From the NCBI GenBank assembly GCA_002423205.1, contig DIUZ01000012.1, positions 1 to 8,093 of the forward strand: a DNA stretch of 8,093 bases, given 5' to 3'. This document shows positions 1 to 7,079 of this stretch, one piece after another. The translations under genes and the position numbers were made by a program. The notes beneath the pieces were generated by a model. It did no database searches, was not told where the DNA came from, and worked only from the letters and a program-made list of their open reading frames with translations. The stretch's first letter is position 1. Every line of letters begins with the position of its first letter. Origin of the DNA: Micavibrio sp. UBA6145. Its GTDB lineage: Bacteria > Pseudomonadota > Alphaproteobacteria > Micavibrionales > UBA1664.

Positions 1-1481
1 TCGGCCGTGTGCGTACATATAACGACACCGTTCCGCTGTTCACCAAATACGGTGCTGAACCGCAGATCGATGCCATCCATTCCAGCGTGGTTACGCTGCG
101 TTCCGGTGGATACATAGTTATCAACCCGACCGAAGCTTTGGTGTCCATCGACATCAACTCCGGCCGTGCGACGCGCGAGCGTCATATTGAGGAAACCGCC
201 CTCAAGACCAATCTTGAAGCTGCCGAAGAAATCGCACGCCAGTTGCGCCTGCGCGACCTTGGCGGTCTTGTGGTCATCGACTTCATCGATATGGAATCGC
301 GCCGCAACAATGCGATGGTTGAAAAACGCATGCGTGATGCCCTGTCGGGTGATCGTGCCCGCGTGCAGATCGGCCGTATTTCGAGCTTTGGTCTTCTGGA
401 ACTGTCGCGTCAGCGCCTGCGTCCATCCCTGACCGAAACGCATTTCCAGACTTGCCCGCATTGCCGCGGTTCAGGTCTGCTGCGTACGACCGAAGCCCTG
501 GCTTTGGCCGTTATCCGCGCTATCGAAACCGCCGGCATGGAAGGCCGTGCGGGCGAGATCCATGTCTCGGTACCGGAAGCGGTTGCACTGTTCCTGTTCA
601 ACGTTAAACGCGCCAGCATCACGATGCTGGAAGCGCGCTACGACATCTCTGTCGCCATCAAGATCGCCCTTGTGATCGAAGATGACCAGGGTTTCCATGT
701 TGACGTCGTGCGTTCACGCCGTGCGCAATCGCTTGCGGGTATTGATGCAACGGTTGATCCGGATCTGGCTGATGATGAAGACGGCGAAGATGCCGGCGAA
801 CTGAATCCGGCTCAGGATTCCGGCGACGAAGACGAAGGTGCCGAGCGCCCGCGTCGCGACAATCATCGCGGCGAAGCCCGTCCTAACGACGATCAGGGTG
901 GCCGTAATGGCCGTCGCCGTGGCCGTCGTGGTGGCCGCAACCGTTTCCGTGACCGCGATGGTCAGGGCGATGGCAACGGCAACCGTGGCAATATTGCAGG
1001 TGAAGGCGTGCAGGCTGAAGGCGGCAACGCAGAAGCCCCGTATGAGCACACAGGCGATGACGATATCGGCAACCGCCGTCAGGACGCACAAGGCAACGAA
1101 TTTGATGGCAACATCATGGGTGCCGAACAAGCCGTGCGTTCCGAAGGTGGCCGTAACCGTGGACGCGGCGGCCGTGGTGGCCGTAGCGGCGGCGGTAATG
1201 CTGGTGCCGGTGGCGGTGAGCGCAATCGTGGCGGTGGACGCAATCGTGGTGGTGAGAACCGTGGCGAACGCGGCAATCGCGGCGAGCGCCAGCCCCGTAA
1301 CGAAACACCGGTCGATGATAATATCGGCAACCGCGCCCCGCGCGAGGAAGTCCGCGTGGCTTACCAGTCCAAGCCGCGTCAGGAGCAATCCGATGACCAG
1401 CCGCGTACGCGCGACTATGAAAAGGTCAACGAAGTATCCGGCGACAAGAAAAAAGGCTGGTGGAAGAAACTGACCGGCTAA
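1..1481 (+). CDS. rne: Ribonuclease E, C-terminal part (5' end outside window)
   Basis: This is the endonuclease that starts mRNA decay and processes rRNA and tRNA, and that scaffolds the RNA degradosome. The frame is open from the left edge (first full codon at 3), so the N-terminus with the S1 and 5'-sensor domains is missing. The GTG at 9 is an internal Val codon, used here only as residue 1 for counting. Catalytic Asp residues are D48 (in VSIDINSGR) and D91 (in VIDFIDM). The zinc-link is C149-P-H-C152. The spacings D48-D91 (43) and D48-C149 (101) equal those of E. coli D303, D346 and C404, so the catalytic core is intact and gap-free here. After about residue 245 the protein is low-complexity: an acidic block (250-277), an Arg-rich patch (299-316), a mixed region, an RGG-rich block (380-427) and a GWW terminus (483-485). 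Stop is TAA at 1479-1481, followed by a hairpin terminator. RNase G is unlikely because it lacks such a tail. Confidence 0.97.
   Translation, partial: GRVRTYNDTVPLFTKYGAEPQIDAIHSSVVTLRSGGYIVINPTEALVSIDINSGRATRERHIEETALKTNLEAAEEIARQLRLRDLGGLVVIDFIDMESRRNNAMVEKRMRDALSGDRARVQIGRISSFGLLELSRQRLRPSLTETHFQTCPHCRGSGLLRTTEALALAVIRAIETAGMEGRAGEIHVSVPEAVALFLFNVKRASITMLEARYDISVAIKIALVIEDDQGFHVDVVRSRRAQSLAGIDATVDPDLADDEDGEDAGELNPAQDSGDEDEGAERPRRDNHRGEARPNDDQGGRNGRRRGRRGGRNRFRDRDGQGDGNGNRGNIAGEGVQAEGGNAEAPYEHTGDDDIGNRRQDAQGNEFDGNIMGAEQAVRSEGGRNRGRGGRGGRSGGGNAGAGGGERNRGGGRNRGGENRGERGNRGERQPRNETPVDDNIGNRAPREEVRVAYQSKPRQEQSDDQPRTRDYEKVNEVSGDKKKGWWKKLTG
1146..1289 (+). repeat. RGG/GR-rich low-complexity block in the rne tail, with an 18-bp tandem repeat
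   Basis: These codons (residues 380-427 of the visible part) encode almost only Gly, Arg, Asn and Glu in RGG, NRG and GER arrangements. Inside, an 18-bp unit occurs twice in tandem at 1221-1238 and 1239-1256 (15 of 18 bases identical; RNRGGG then RNRGGE), followed by degenerate NRGER copies. Arg-rich segments of RNase E tails bind RNA, so this is probably an RNA-binding segment that expands and contracts by repeat slippage. The RNA-binding role is inferred from the family. Confidence 0.8.
1443..1472 (+). other. GWW motif at RNase E C-terminus, likely PNPase-binding
   Basis: The last residues are Lys-rich around Gly-Trp-Trp (residues 483-485; codons 1455-1463), ending four residues before Leu-Thr-Gly and the stop. 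In Caulobacter crescentus a Lys/Arg-flanked GWW sequence at the RNase E C-terminus is the docking peptide for polynucleotide phosphorylase. The match in sequence and end position is seen directly; the partner is inferred from that precedent. Confidence 0.75.
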
Positions 1482-1501
1482 GGTTTAGCCAGACGAAATT
1501 A

Positions 1502-1533
1502 AAAAGGCCCCGTTTTGCGGGGCCTTTTCTTTT
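1502..1533. terminator. Bidirectional intrinsic terminator between convergent genes
   Basis: A 7-bp GC stem pairs GGCCCCG (1506-1512) with CGGGGCC (1518-1524) around a five-base loop, extended by A/T pairs between the A-run (1502-1505) and T-run (1525-1528). On the plus strand it runs into TTTTCTTTT, a good U-tract for rne. On the minus strand it runs into TTTTTAATTT, serving the convergent large gene. The gap between the two stop codons is only 50 bases, and the hairpin is the only obvious element in it. Confidence 0.93.
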
Positions 1534-4500
1534 AGACAGTGAGGCGGCGGCCGGTGTTGGGGGCCATCCATCTTTGTGCACGGCTGAGCAACGTTCTTTG
1601 TTCGTCGGTCAGGTTCTGGCTATGCCTGAGGAGCGAACCGCTCCAGCTGCGCAGTTGTTCGGTTGCATGACGGTTGCCGTCATCGACACCTTTGAGCATG
1701 TCATTGAATGCCTGTTCGCTCATGCCGCTGGAACCGTTGCTGGTGGCACCTGTCGCGGCCACGAACTGGTTGTGCAGTTTGACGCGGAAGTCGTTCAGCC
1801 AGGGCTGGGTGTAAACCGGGGCAATCGGCGGCAGTTCAGACACTGTGACAGGCTCGATCGGGGCGGTATTGCCGGTCAGACCCTCATTGGCAGATGCGCC
1901 GCCAAAAAGTTTTCTCACATCATTGGTGATGCCGCGTAAGCCGTTGCCGATTCTCTCGCGGGCACCCTGCACGGTTCTTTCGAGATCGCCGCTAAAGGTG
2001 TTGGTGCCGGGATTGGCGGCAGGCTGTTCGCCGCCCGTGACGACAACTGTGGTTTCGGGTTGGTTGCGTACCTGTTCAACAAGGTTATCCATGCTGGCCC
2101 GAACTTCCGGTGTATGGCCGGTGTCAACACCGCCGGTGACGGCAGCGCTGTTCAGTCGACGGGTCAGGTCGCCGGCAGCATTTGTACCGGACGGATTTTG
2201 CACAGGCGTAATCGCGGCGCGCGGACGCGGGTTGTTGGCAACCCATTCACCGACGCGGGACGGACGGCCTTCCATGGCTGCCAGGTGGTCGTTGTTGAGG
2301 GCAAGGGCGCGGTCGTAACCGGTCTTGTCGAAATCGACACCGGCGAGGCTGCGCTGGATCAGGGTGCGCAGTTCGATCGCCGTTGCGCGGTCAGGGCGCA
2401 GGCCCGGAATACGCGTAAGCGTATTGCCGTTCATGCGGCCGCCTTCGGAGATGTTGTCGATCAGGTCGTTGAGCGATGTGAAGCTGCCGCGCGTCGTGGC
2501 GTTTTGGATCAGCGCACCGAAGTGACGTTGCTGCGCCGGGTTGAGCTTGGCCAGCGCTTCCTTCATCTCCGGCAGGTCCATCAATGCGCGGACACGACCG
2601 GCATCGGTGGTTGCGGCGGCGATTGTTTCCGGCACGGTCGGGGCCTGTACCACCTGCGGTGTCGTTTGTTGCAGGTCGGGGCGTTGTTCAACAATGACGC
2701 CCGGGTTTTGCGTGGTATTTTCAGGCGTAACGACCGGTGCGACTGCGGTCTGGTCGGTGCCAGCACCGGGTTGCACGGCAGTGCCGGCGTTGGGATTGGT
2801 AATAACCGGGTCAGCCGTGACAATCGGCGCGTTGTCCGGGAGGGCCGGCGTGTCCACATGGGCCGGGGTCACCGGCGTGGTTACATGAGCCGGTGCATTG
2901 GGTGACAGGCCCAGATCGCGAACCGTGTGGAGATGTCCGAAGATGAAGCCCGCGCCCGCGCCCGCGGCACCGAACAGCGTGCTCATACCCATGCGCAGCC
3001 TGGTGGAGTCGATGCGGCCCGCTTCGCCCAGAACGCGGAACGGCGTTGCCAGCGCACGCAGTGCATTGCCGGTGCGGGTTTTGTTTTCCAGTGCTGCGTC
3101 GTTTTCACGGACGTTGCGATATGCCTGCGCCAGCAGGGACGGCAGACCGCCCACGCTTTCGCGGGATTGTCGGATCAAGTCACCATTCCCAGCTTCAATG
3201 AGCGTCAGTTGCAGGGCTGAGATTGCAGCCTTGAACCCTTTTTCTTCGCCTGATGCGGTGATCTGGTCAAACGCGCTGTTGAGGCGTGCGACACCCGCAC
3301 CGGCATAAACACCACCTACGATCGTGAGGCCGCCGGCGAGAATTGCGCCAGCAGCAATCAGCGGCGCGCTTAAAACACCTACGCCAGCGCTGAGTGCGGT
3401 AGCGACGGCAATACCGGTACCGTAGCGTACCGTGAGGCTCATGGCCGAGCCGACAGCCATGACAGCGCCGCGTTTGCGCAATTGCGTGCCAGCAGCACGT
3501 GCGAAGACAGCGCCTTTATCGAGTGCATCTTTGCTGCCTGCTTTTGCAGTGCCAAGTCTCTCACCGAGTGCTGCCCATGCACCTTTGCCAAAGGCAGAAG
3601 CGGCAATGATTTTTTCGTTGATCTTGTCGCCCACAGTCGGCGCACGCGGCGTGCGCGGATCGAGACGGAAATCTTCGTCGGCAGTCAGGATCGGGTCCTG
3701 TTCTGCAAACGGGCTTTGTTCCGGTGCGATAATGTTGATCGGACGCGGTTCGCCCTGCGGTTCCGCATGCAGGTTGCCCAGCGGACGGATCGGACCGAGG
3801 TCCAGGTCCAGTGCGGACACAGGTGTGATATCACGCGGTTCGACATCGGTGATGTCGGATTTAGGTGCGCCCGGACGGATATCGCCGATGGCGGGGAATG
3901 TGCCGTCCAGCGATTCAGTTTCGGGCATAAACGGTTCGCGTCTGTCGCCAGTTTCAAGAACGGACAACGGTGCCGTATCTTCAAAACCCGGTTCGGTTCT
4001 GTCATCAGTGGTGACAGCGCTCAGGTTTTCATCGCCCTCAAGGAACAGCGGCTGGACACGGGTTCTTTCTGGTTTCGGCGCAGACGTAAACAGGCCGCTG
4101 ATTTTAGCGGAGAGGTTCTGCAACAGGCTCGGTGTTGCAAGGGCAGCGGTCGGCAGTTCCGATACGACGGCCAGTGCCGCCACCGGGGTCAGGGCAGCGC
4201 CGAGATTGGCGAGTCTGCTGTACACGGCGTATTCGCGCTCAAGATAAGAGGCGCGCTTTTTCGCGTTCGGTTTTCTGCTGTCATAGAACAGCACGAAATC
4301 AGCGTTTTTCAGCAATTGTTCGCGCTCGCTGTATGCCTGTTTCAAGTCAGGCAGACCGGCAAGAAGACGGTTTGCTTCTCTCGCATTGGCGGCCCCAGAT
4401 ACAAGTGCGTCAGCTTCAGCGGCTTTTTGCAGGGCGGTTACGATCAGCGCGGCCTGCGGGTGGCCGTAAATCTGGCCTGCGACGGCGGATACGAGTTCTT

Positions 4501-6643
4501 TGGCGTAAGCCGGTTCCAGTTCATCCTTGGAGCTGGCCAGCAATGCCGTCTCAAGTCCCGGAAGCAAAGCGTTGACCTGTTCCGTGAAGGCGGGGACCGC
4601 CATCGCGTGTTGTTGCAGGAATGTGTACAGGCGGCTGCTGACCGCATCATACGCATCCGGAACGTTATTCCAGATATGCGCGGTGGCGGATTTTGCGCTA
4701 CGGCCACGCTTTGCACCTTCATCGGCGAGGGGTTCGTAATTTTCCTCAACAATGCGCTGGGCCAGAATACGCTGGCGGGTGAATTCGGCAGGATCTTTGA
4801 ATCCTTTGGCATCAATTTCGCCAAGCGGGTTGGCCAAGAGATTTTGTTTGAATGCTTTTGCTTTTTTGGCATTCGTCATGTGCGAGATCATGATACCGGC
4901 GTGTTCACGGAAATCGCCGATAGCGGTCAGGAAATCTTCCTGCGCATTGATCAGGTTTTGCGGTGCGACCTGTTCATGCAGCGGCGACCAGGCGTTCTGG
5001 TCGACCGGCGGAACAAGCGCGGCGATTTTTTCAGCCGTGGTCGGCGGCGGGGGGCTGAAATCGAAATCGATTGCAGGAAGCGTGGCGGGGTCCTGTGCGG
5101 CGCTTTGGGCAAAAGACGGCGTTTTTTGCGCCGTTGCCTGGGGGGCTACATTGTGTGCACCCGGCATCAATGCTTCATGGTCGTATACTTTTTCGCCAAT
5201 GGCCAGAAGACGCGGGAATGTCAGTGCATCTTTGTTGGCGTGCAGATAGTCGACTACGTCCTGATCGACGTCAAAGGCATTAATTGTTGCCTTTTCATCC
5301 GATGAAATATCGGAAACATCGCCGTTCGCCTGTGCGATGACGGCGTCGAGTGTTGCAATGGACAACGCCGTGCGGGTTTCTTCGTCCGGGTATTTACCGA
5401 TGGCGGTAAAGGCGGTTGCCAGAAACGCCATTTGCGGGCGCGTCAGGGACAGTTTTTCCAGTGCGGCTTCGATGCCTTCGTAATCAGGCATATAGCTGTT
5501 GTCAGCGGCCTGTTTATCGAGGGCGGATTCCTGCAACGAAAAGGTCAGGTAATTGCGGGTGCTCTGCACCGCGTCCTGATCGAAATAGACATCCGTCTTG
5601 AGACTGTCGAAATCAGCGACAAGCGTTTCCAGCTGAAGGGCGAGAGATTTTGCTGTCTTCTCATCTTCCAGCGTGAATTCGTAATTACGGCCATCCGCCG
5701 TGGTATACACGGGCAGTTTGTTAGGGCCGATTTTTCTGTCGGCATTCAGCACTTTGTTTGTTTCGGCCAGAATCTGGGCATACACATCGGCAAGGTCGCG
5801 CATGCTGGCTTTGAGCGTATCCGCGGCCGTCATGGCATCAAGGCCAGAGAGGTCGGGCATTCTTTCAGCAATGTCGAGGGCGTCGTTGAGTTTCTGGGCC
5901 AGGCTTTCAGCCGCAAATGATTCATGTTGCAGGGCGCTGAGCAGCGTCAGTGCCGTGGTGTCGTGTGCCAGCATGTCGCTGCGGACAAGTTCAACCGAGT
6001 CCTGGTTGCTGACCAGCGTTGTTTTGAGCGCGGGGATATCGCCGACCGTGCGGAAATTGCCGTTATACCCATCGCCGCCGTTGCGGATGTCAGAAACTGC
6101 CGCGTTCAGGTCGCGTTCGAACAGGTCCATATCGATCAGCGGCCTGTCTTCGACTTGCATGTCTTCGGTCAGAATCAGTTCGGGCTGGTCCGCGCCGGCA
6201 GCCTGTACCAGGACCGGCGGTGTTTCAGGATTGCCGATGTCTCTCAAAATAACTTCCGCAGCTTCAAGCGAGGTGACGTTGCGCTGGGTCAGAAGCGATG
6301 CGCGGGTCAGCATTTCTTTTACGAAGTCCGGCACTTGTTTGCCGGATGTTTTGGTGCTGAGCGTGGTGATGCTTTCGGCAACCTGTTTGCGGGCATTGCT
6401 GACCGATACAGGATACTTGCTTTTTTTCGTGCCGTTTTCGATTTTGTCGGCCTGGGCGTTCAGCGCTTTTTCAAAGCGGGTCAATGCGTTTTTCAGGCCC
6501 TGCGATCCGTGAAAGGCGGGCGGTGTCGCTGTGGCCGATGACCAGGTGGACAGTTCCGCGACAAGTGCGGCGGCCTGTGTGGCAAGGTGGCGGTGTTCCG
6601 CAGCGTTGATTTGCGCTTGCTCGTTATTGCTCTGCATATTCAT
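1532..6643 (-). CDS. 1703-residue cysteine-free multidomain protein of unknown function with internal hydrophobic segments
   Basis: I do not recognise this family. The ORF is intact and starts with ATG at 6641-6643, seven bases after AAAGGG; a second ATG two codons in has a poorer spacing. The N-terminus is hydrophilic with no signal peptide. Visible layout: Ala/Leu-rich, probably helical 1-490; Pro-rich linker about 498-545 with PPPP at 531-534; helical 550-835; acidic Pro-rich, probably disordered 855-1003; Gly-rich hydrophobic stretch 1058-1119; helical 1120-1210; hydrophobic Gly/Ala segment 1218-1236; Pro/Thr-rich linker 1249-1345 with an imperfect PAHV(T/D)TP repeat; helical 1346-1460; Gly/Asn/Pro linker 1465-1605; helical, Arg-rich end 1607-1703. 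There are eight Trp and no Cys. I see no nuclease, protease, ATPase, RTX or PAAR motif. It could be a large membrane-anchored structural protein or a secreted effector with internal membrane segments; neither is shown. It probably shares an mRNA with the small gene 50 bases upstream. The stop abuts the shared terminator. Confidence 0.93.
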   Translation of the reverse strand: MNMQSNNEQAQINAAEHRHLATQAAALVAELSTWSSATATPPAFHGSQGLKNALTRFEKALNAQADKIENGTKKSKYPVSVSNARKQVAESITTLSTKTSGKQVPDFVKEMLTRASLLTQRNVTSLEAAEVILRDIGNPETPPVLVQAAGADQPELILTEDMQVEDRPLIDMDLFERDLNAAVSDIRNGGDGYNGNFRTVGDIPALKTTLVSNQDSVELVRSDMLAHDTTALTLLSALQHESFAAESLAQKLNDALDIAERMPDLSGLDAMTAADTLKASMRDLADVYAQILAETNKVLNADRKIGPNKLPVYTTADGRNYEFTLEDEKTAKSLALQLETLVADFDSLKTDVYFDQDAVQSTRNYLTFSLQESALDKQAADNSYMPDYEGIEAALEKLSLTRPQMAFLATAFTAIGKYPDEETRTALSIATLDAVIAQANGDVSDISSDEKATINAFDVDQDVVDYLHANKDALTFPRLLAIGEKVYDHEALMPGAHNVAPQATAQKTPSFAQSAAQDPATLPAIDFDFSPPPPTTAEKIAALVPPVDQNAWSPLHEQVAPQNLINAQEDFLTAIGDFREHAGIMISHMTNAKKAKAFKQNLLANPLGEIDAKGFKDPAEFTRQRILAQRIVEENYEPLADEGAKRGRSAKSATAHIWNNVPDAYDAVSSRLYTFLQQHAMAVPAFTEQVNALLPGLETALLASSKDELEPAYAKELVSAVAGQIYGHPQAALIVTALQKAAEADALVSGAANAREANRLLAGLPDLKQAYSEREQLLKNADFVLFYDSRKPNAKKRASYLEREYAVYSRLANLGAALTPVAALAVVSELPTAALATPSLLQNLSAKISGLFTSAPKPERTRVQPLFLEGDENLSAVTTDDRTEPGFEDTAPLSVLETGDRREPFMPETESLDGTFPAIGDIRPGAPKSDITDVEPRDITPVSALDLDLGPIRPLGNLHAEPQGEPRPINIIAPEQSPFAEQDPILTADEDFRLDPRTPRAPTVGDKINEKIIAASAFGKGAWAALGERLGTAKAGSKDALDKGAVFARAAGTQLRKRGAVMAVGSAMSLTVRYGTGIAVATALSAGVGVLSAPLIAAGAILAGGLTIVGGVYAGAGVARLNSAFDQITASGEEKGFKAAISALQLTLIEAGNGDLIRQSRESVGGLPSLLAQAYRNVRENDAALENKTRTGNALRALATPFRVLGEAGRIDSTRLRMGMSTLFGAAGAGAGFIFGHLHTVRDLGLSPNAPAHVTTPVTPAHVDTPALPDNAPIVTADPVITNPNAGTAVQPGAGTDQTAVAPVVTPENTTQNPGVIVEQRPDLQQTTPQVVQAPTVPETIAAATTDAGRVRALMDLPEMKEALAKLNPAQQRHFGALIQNATTRGSFTSLNDLIDNISEGGRMNGNTLTRIPGLRPDRATAIELRTLIQRSLAGVDFDKTGYDRALALNNDHLAAMEGRPSRVGEWVANNPRPRAAITPVQNPSGTNAAGDLTRRLNSAAVTGGVDTGHTPEVRASMDNLVEQVRNQPETTVVVTGGEQPAANPGTNTFSGDLERTVQGARERIGNGLRGITNDVRKLFGGASANEGLTGNTAPIEPVTVSELPPIAPVYTQPWLNDFRVKLHNQFVAATGATSNGSSGMSEQAFNDMLKGVDDGNRHATEQLRSWSGSLLRHSQNLTDEQRTLLSRAQRWMAPNTGRRLTV
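2936..2992 (-). other. Possible third membrane segment in the large protein (residues 1218-1236)
   Basis: Nineteen residues with no charge, rich in Gly, Ala and Phe (for example FGAAGAGAGFIFG), preceded by positively charged RLR and followed by His and Pro/Thr-rich linker. Arg on one side fits a membrane helix with its N-terminal side in the cytoplasm, but length and Gly content are marginal. Confidence 0.5.
3287..3421 (-). other. Gly-rich hydrophobic hairpin segment in the large protein (residues 1075-1119)
   Basis: Forty-five residues contain almost no charge and are dominated by Gly, Ala, Val, Leu and Ile, with a Pro (in LSAPLIAAG, near 1094) that would break it into two membrane-spanning helices. 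Small residues recur every three to four positions, as in glycine-zipper helices. A weaker hydrophobic run (about 1058-1072) precedes it. The segment sits deep inside the protein, so it is not a signal peptide. Two-helix insertion is inferred from composition only. Confidence 0.65.
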
Positions 6644-6650
6644 TTACACG

Positions 6651-6656
6651 CCCTTT
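6651..6656 (-). promoter_or_regulatory. Ribosome binding site of the large gene
   Basis: On the minus strand AAAGGG lies seven bases before the ATG at 6641-6643, supporting that start over the ATG at codon 3. The rest of the 50-base gap (6644-6693) is markedly AT-rich with A-runs but shows no convincing promoter pair or hairpin, so cotranscription with the upstream small gene is the simpler reading. Confidence 0.7.
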
Positions 6657-6693
6657 AGGATTACGAATTGTTTTTTATATTTCGTTTCTCTAT

Positions 6694-6993
6694 TCAAAAC
6701 CGCGTATCGCGCACACTCGCGACGTATTGAATGGTATCGGGCAGGGTGTCGGTTTCTTTTGTGCCTTTGTACGTGGCCATACCGATCTTGTCCTGCAGGC
6801 CCAGCATAGCGAGCGACGTATCGTCGATGTCGCGGATGCTGCCCTGTATTGCTTCACCGACGCGGATATCAATTCCCTGCGAAACGATATCGACATAGGT
6901 GTCACCGGCCGGGAGATCTTCAGGAATAAGAAGAACCGGACGTGCCTGGTCGTCGAGAAGGACGATTACGGTATCGAACATGATCTGACCCAT
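6694..6993 (-). CDS. Small protein of unknown function (99 codons), first gene of the probable two-gene operon
   Basis: I do not recognise this protein. It is acidic, has no Cys or Trp, no signal peptide and no membrane helix. Alternating hydrophobic and polar runs (DTVIVLLDD, ARPVLLIPED, TYVDIVSQGIDIRVGEAI) suggest a small beta-rich fold. Start choice is uncertain: ATG at 6991-6993 has no clear ribosome binding site, and ATG at 6979-6981 (codon 5) has only a weak GGG nine bases before it, giving 95 residues. Stop is TGA. It lies 50 bases upstream of the 1703-residue gene in the same direction, and downstream of an intergenic region with a candidate promoter, so it probably leads that operon. 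A partner or regulator of the large protein is possible but only by context. Confidence 0.8.
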   Translation of the reverse strand: MGQIMFDTVIVLLDDQARPVLLIPEDLPAGDTYVDIVSQGIDIRVGEAIQGSIRDIDDTSLAMLGLQDKIGMATYKGTKETDTLPDTIQYVASVRDTRF

Positions 6994-7008
6994 ATATTGT
7001 TGCCGTGG

Positions 7009-7024
7009 CCCTGTTTTGACAGGG
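7009..7024 (-). other. Leader hairpin upstream of the small gene
   Basis: CCCTGT (7009-7014) pairs perfectly with ACAGGG (7019-7024) around a four-base loop. On the minus strand it ends 15 bases before the ATG at 6991-6993 and is followed by CC rather than a U-tract, so it is not an intrinsic terminator. It may shape the 5' leader of the operon mRNA and could hide the AGGG that is the only purine-rich stretch nearby. Confidence 0.5.
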
Positions 7025-7049
7025 TTCTGGCGCCAATCCTAGCGTTTGC

Positions 7050-7078
7050 ATCTTAATATTTTCATAACGGAAACACAA
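7050..7078 (-). promoter_or_regulatory. Candidate promoter of the small gene-large gene operon
   Basis: On the minus strand TTGTGT (7073-7078) and TAAGAT (7050-7055) are separated by exactly 17 bases and match the sigma-70 consensus at three and four positions. Transcription would start near 7043 and give a leader of about 50 bases that includes the hairpin at 7009-7024. The match is modest. TAGGAT at 7036-7041 is an alternative -10 if an activator replaces the -35 contact. Confidence 0.4.
7053..7068 (+). promoter_or_regulatory. Second CtrA-like box (one mismatch)
   Basis: TTAA (7053-7056), seven bases, then ATAAC (7064-7068) matches the CtrA consensus TTAA-N7-TTAAC at eight of nine positions. 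It overlaps the -10 and spacer of the candidate promoter, where a bound regulator would block or redirect polymerase. AT-rich sequence makes chance matches common, so this is weak alone. Confidence 0.3.
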
Positions 7079-7079
7079 G

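Noticed and set aside
714..1388. 224-codon minus-strand frame antisense to rne
   Set aside because: Its Thr/Ala/Ile-rich translation is the mirror of the Gly/Arg/Asp repeat codons of the RNase E tail, and there is no supporting start signal.
3287..3421. Hydrophobic stretch as a secretion signal
   Set aside because: It lies more than 1000 residues from the N-terminus, so it cannot be a cleavable Sec signal; internal membrane segment is the better reading.
3482..5305. 607-codon open frame on the plus strand, opposite the large gene
   Set aside because: It shares codon boundaries with the minus-strand gene, where an antisense stop needs TTA, CTA or TCA codons that are rare in this GC-rich genome. 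Its translation is Cys-rich and irregular. The same frame is open again at 5432-5920 and 5924-6541, as expected for a shadow.
6644..6693. Separate promoter for the large gene in the AT-rich 50-base gap
   Set aside because: TATAAA at 6674-6679 has no partner -35 at 16-18 bases; TTGAAT at 6692-6697 is only 12 bases away.
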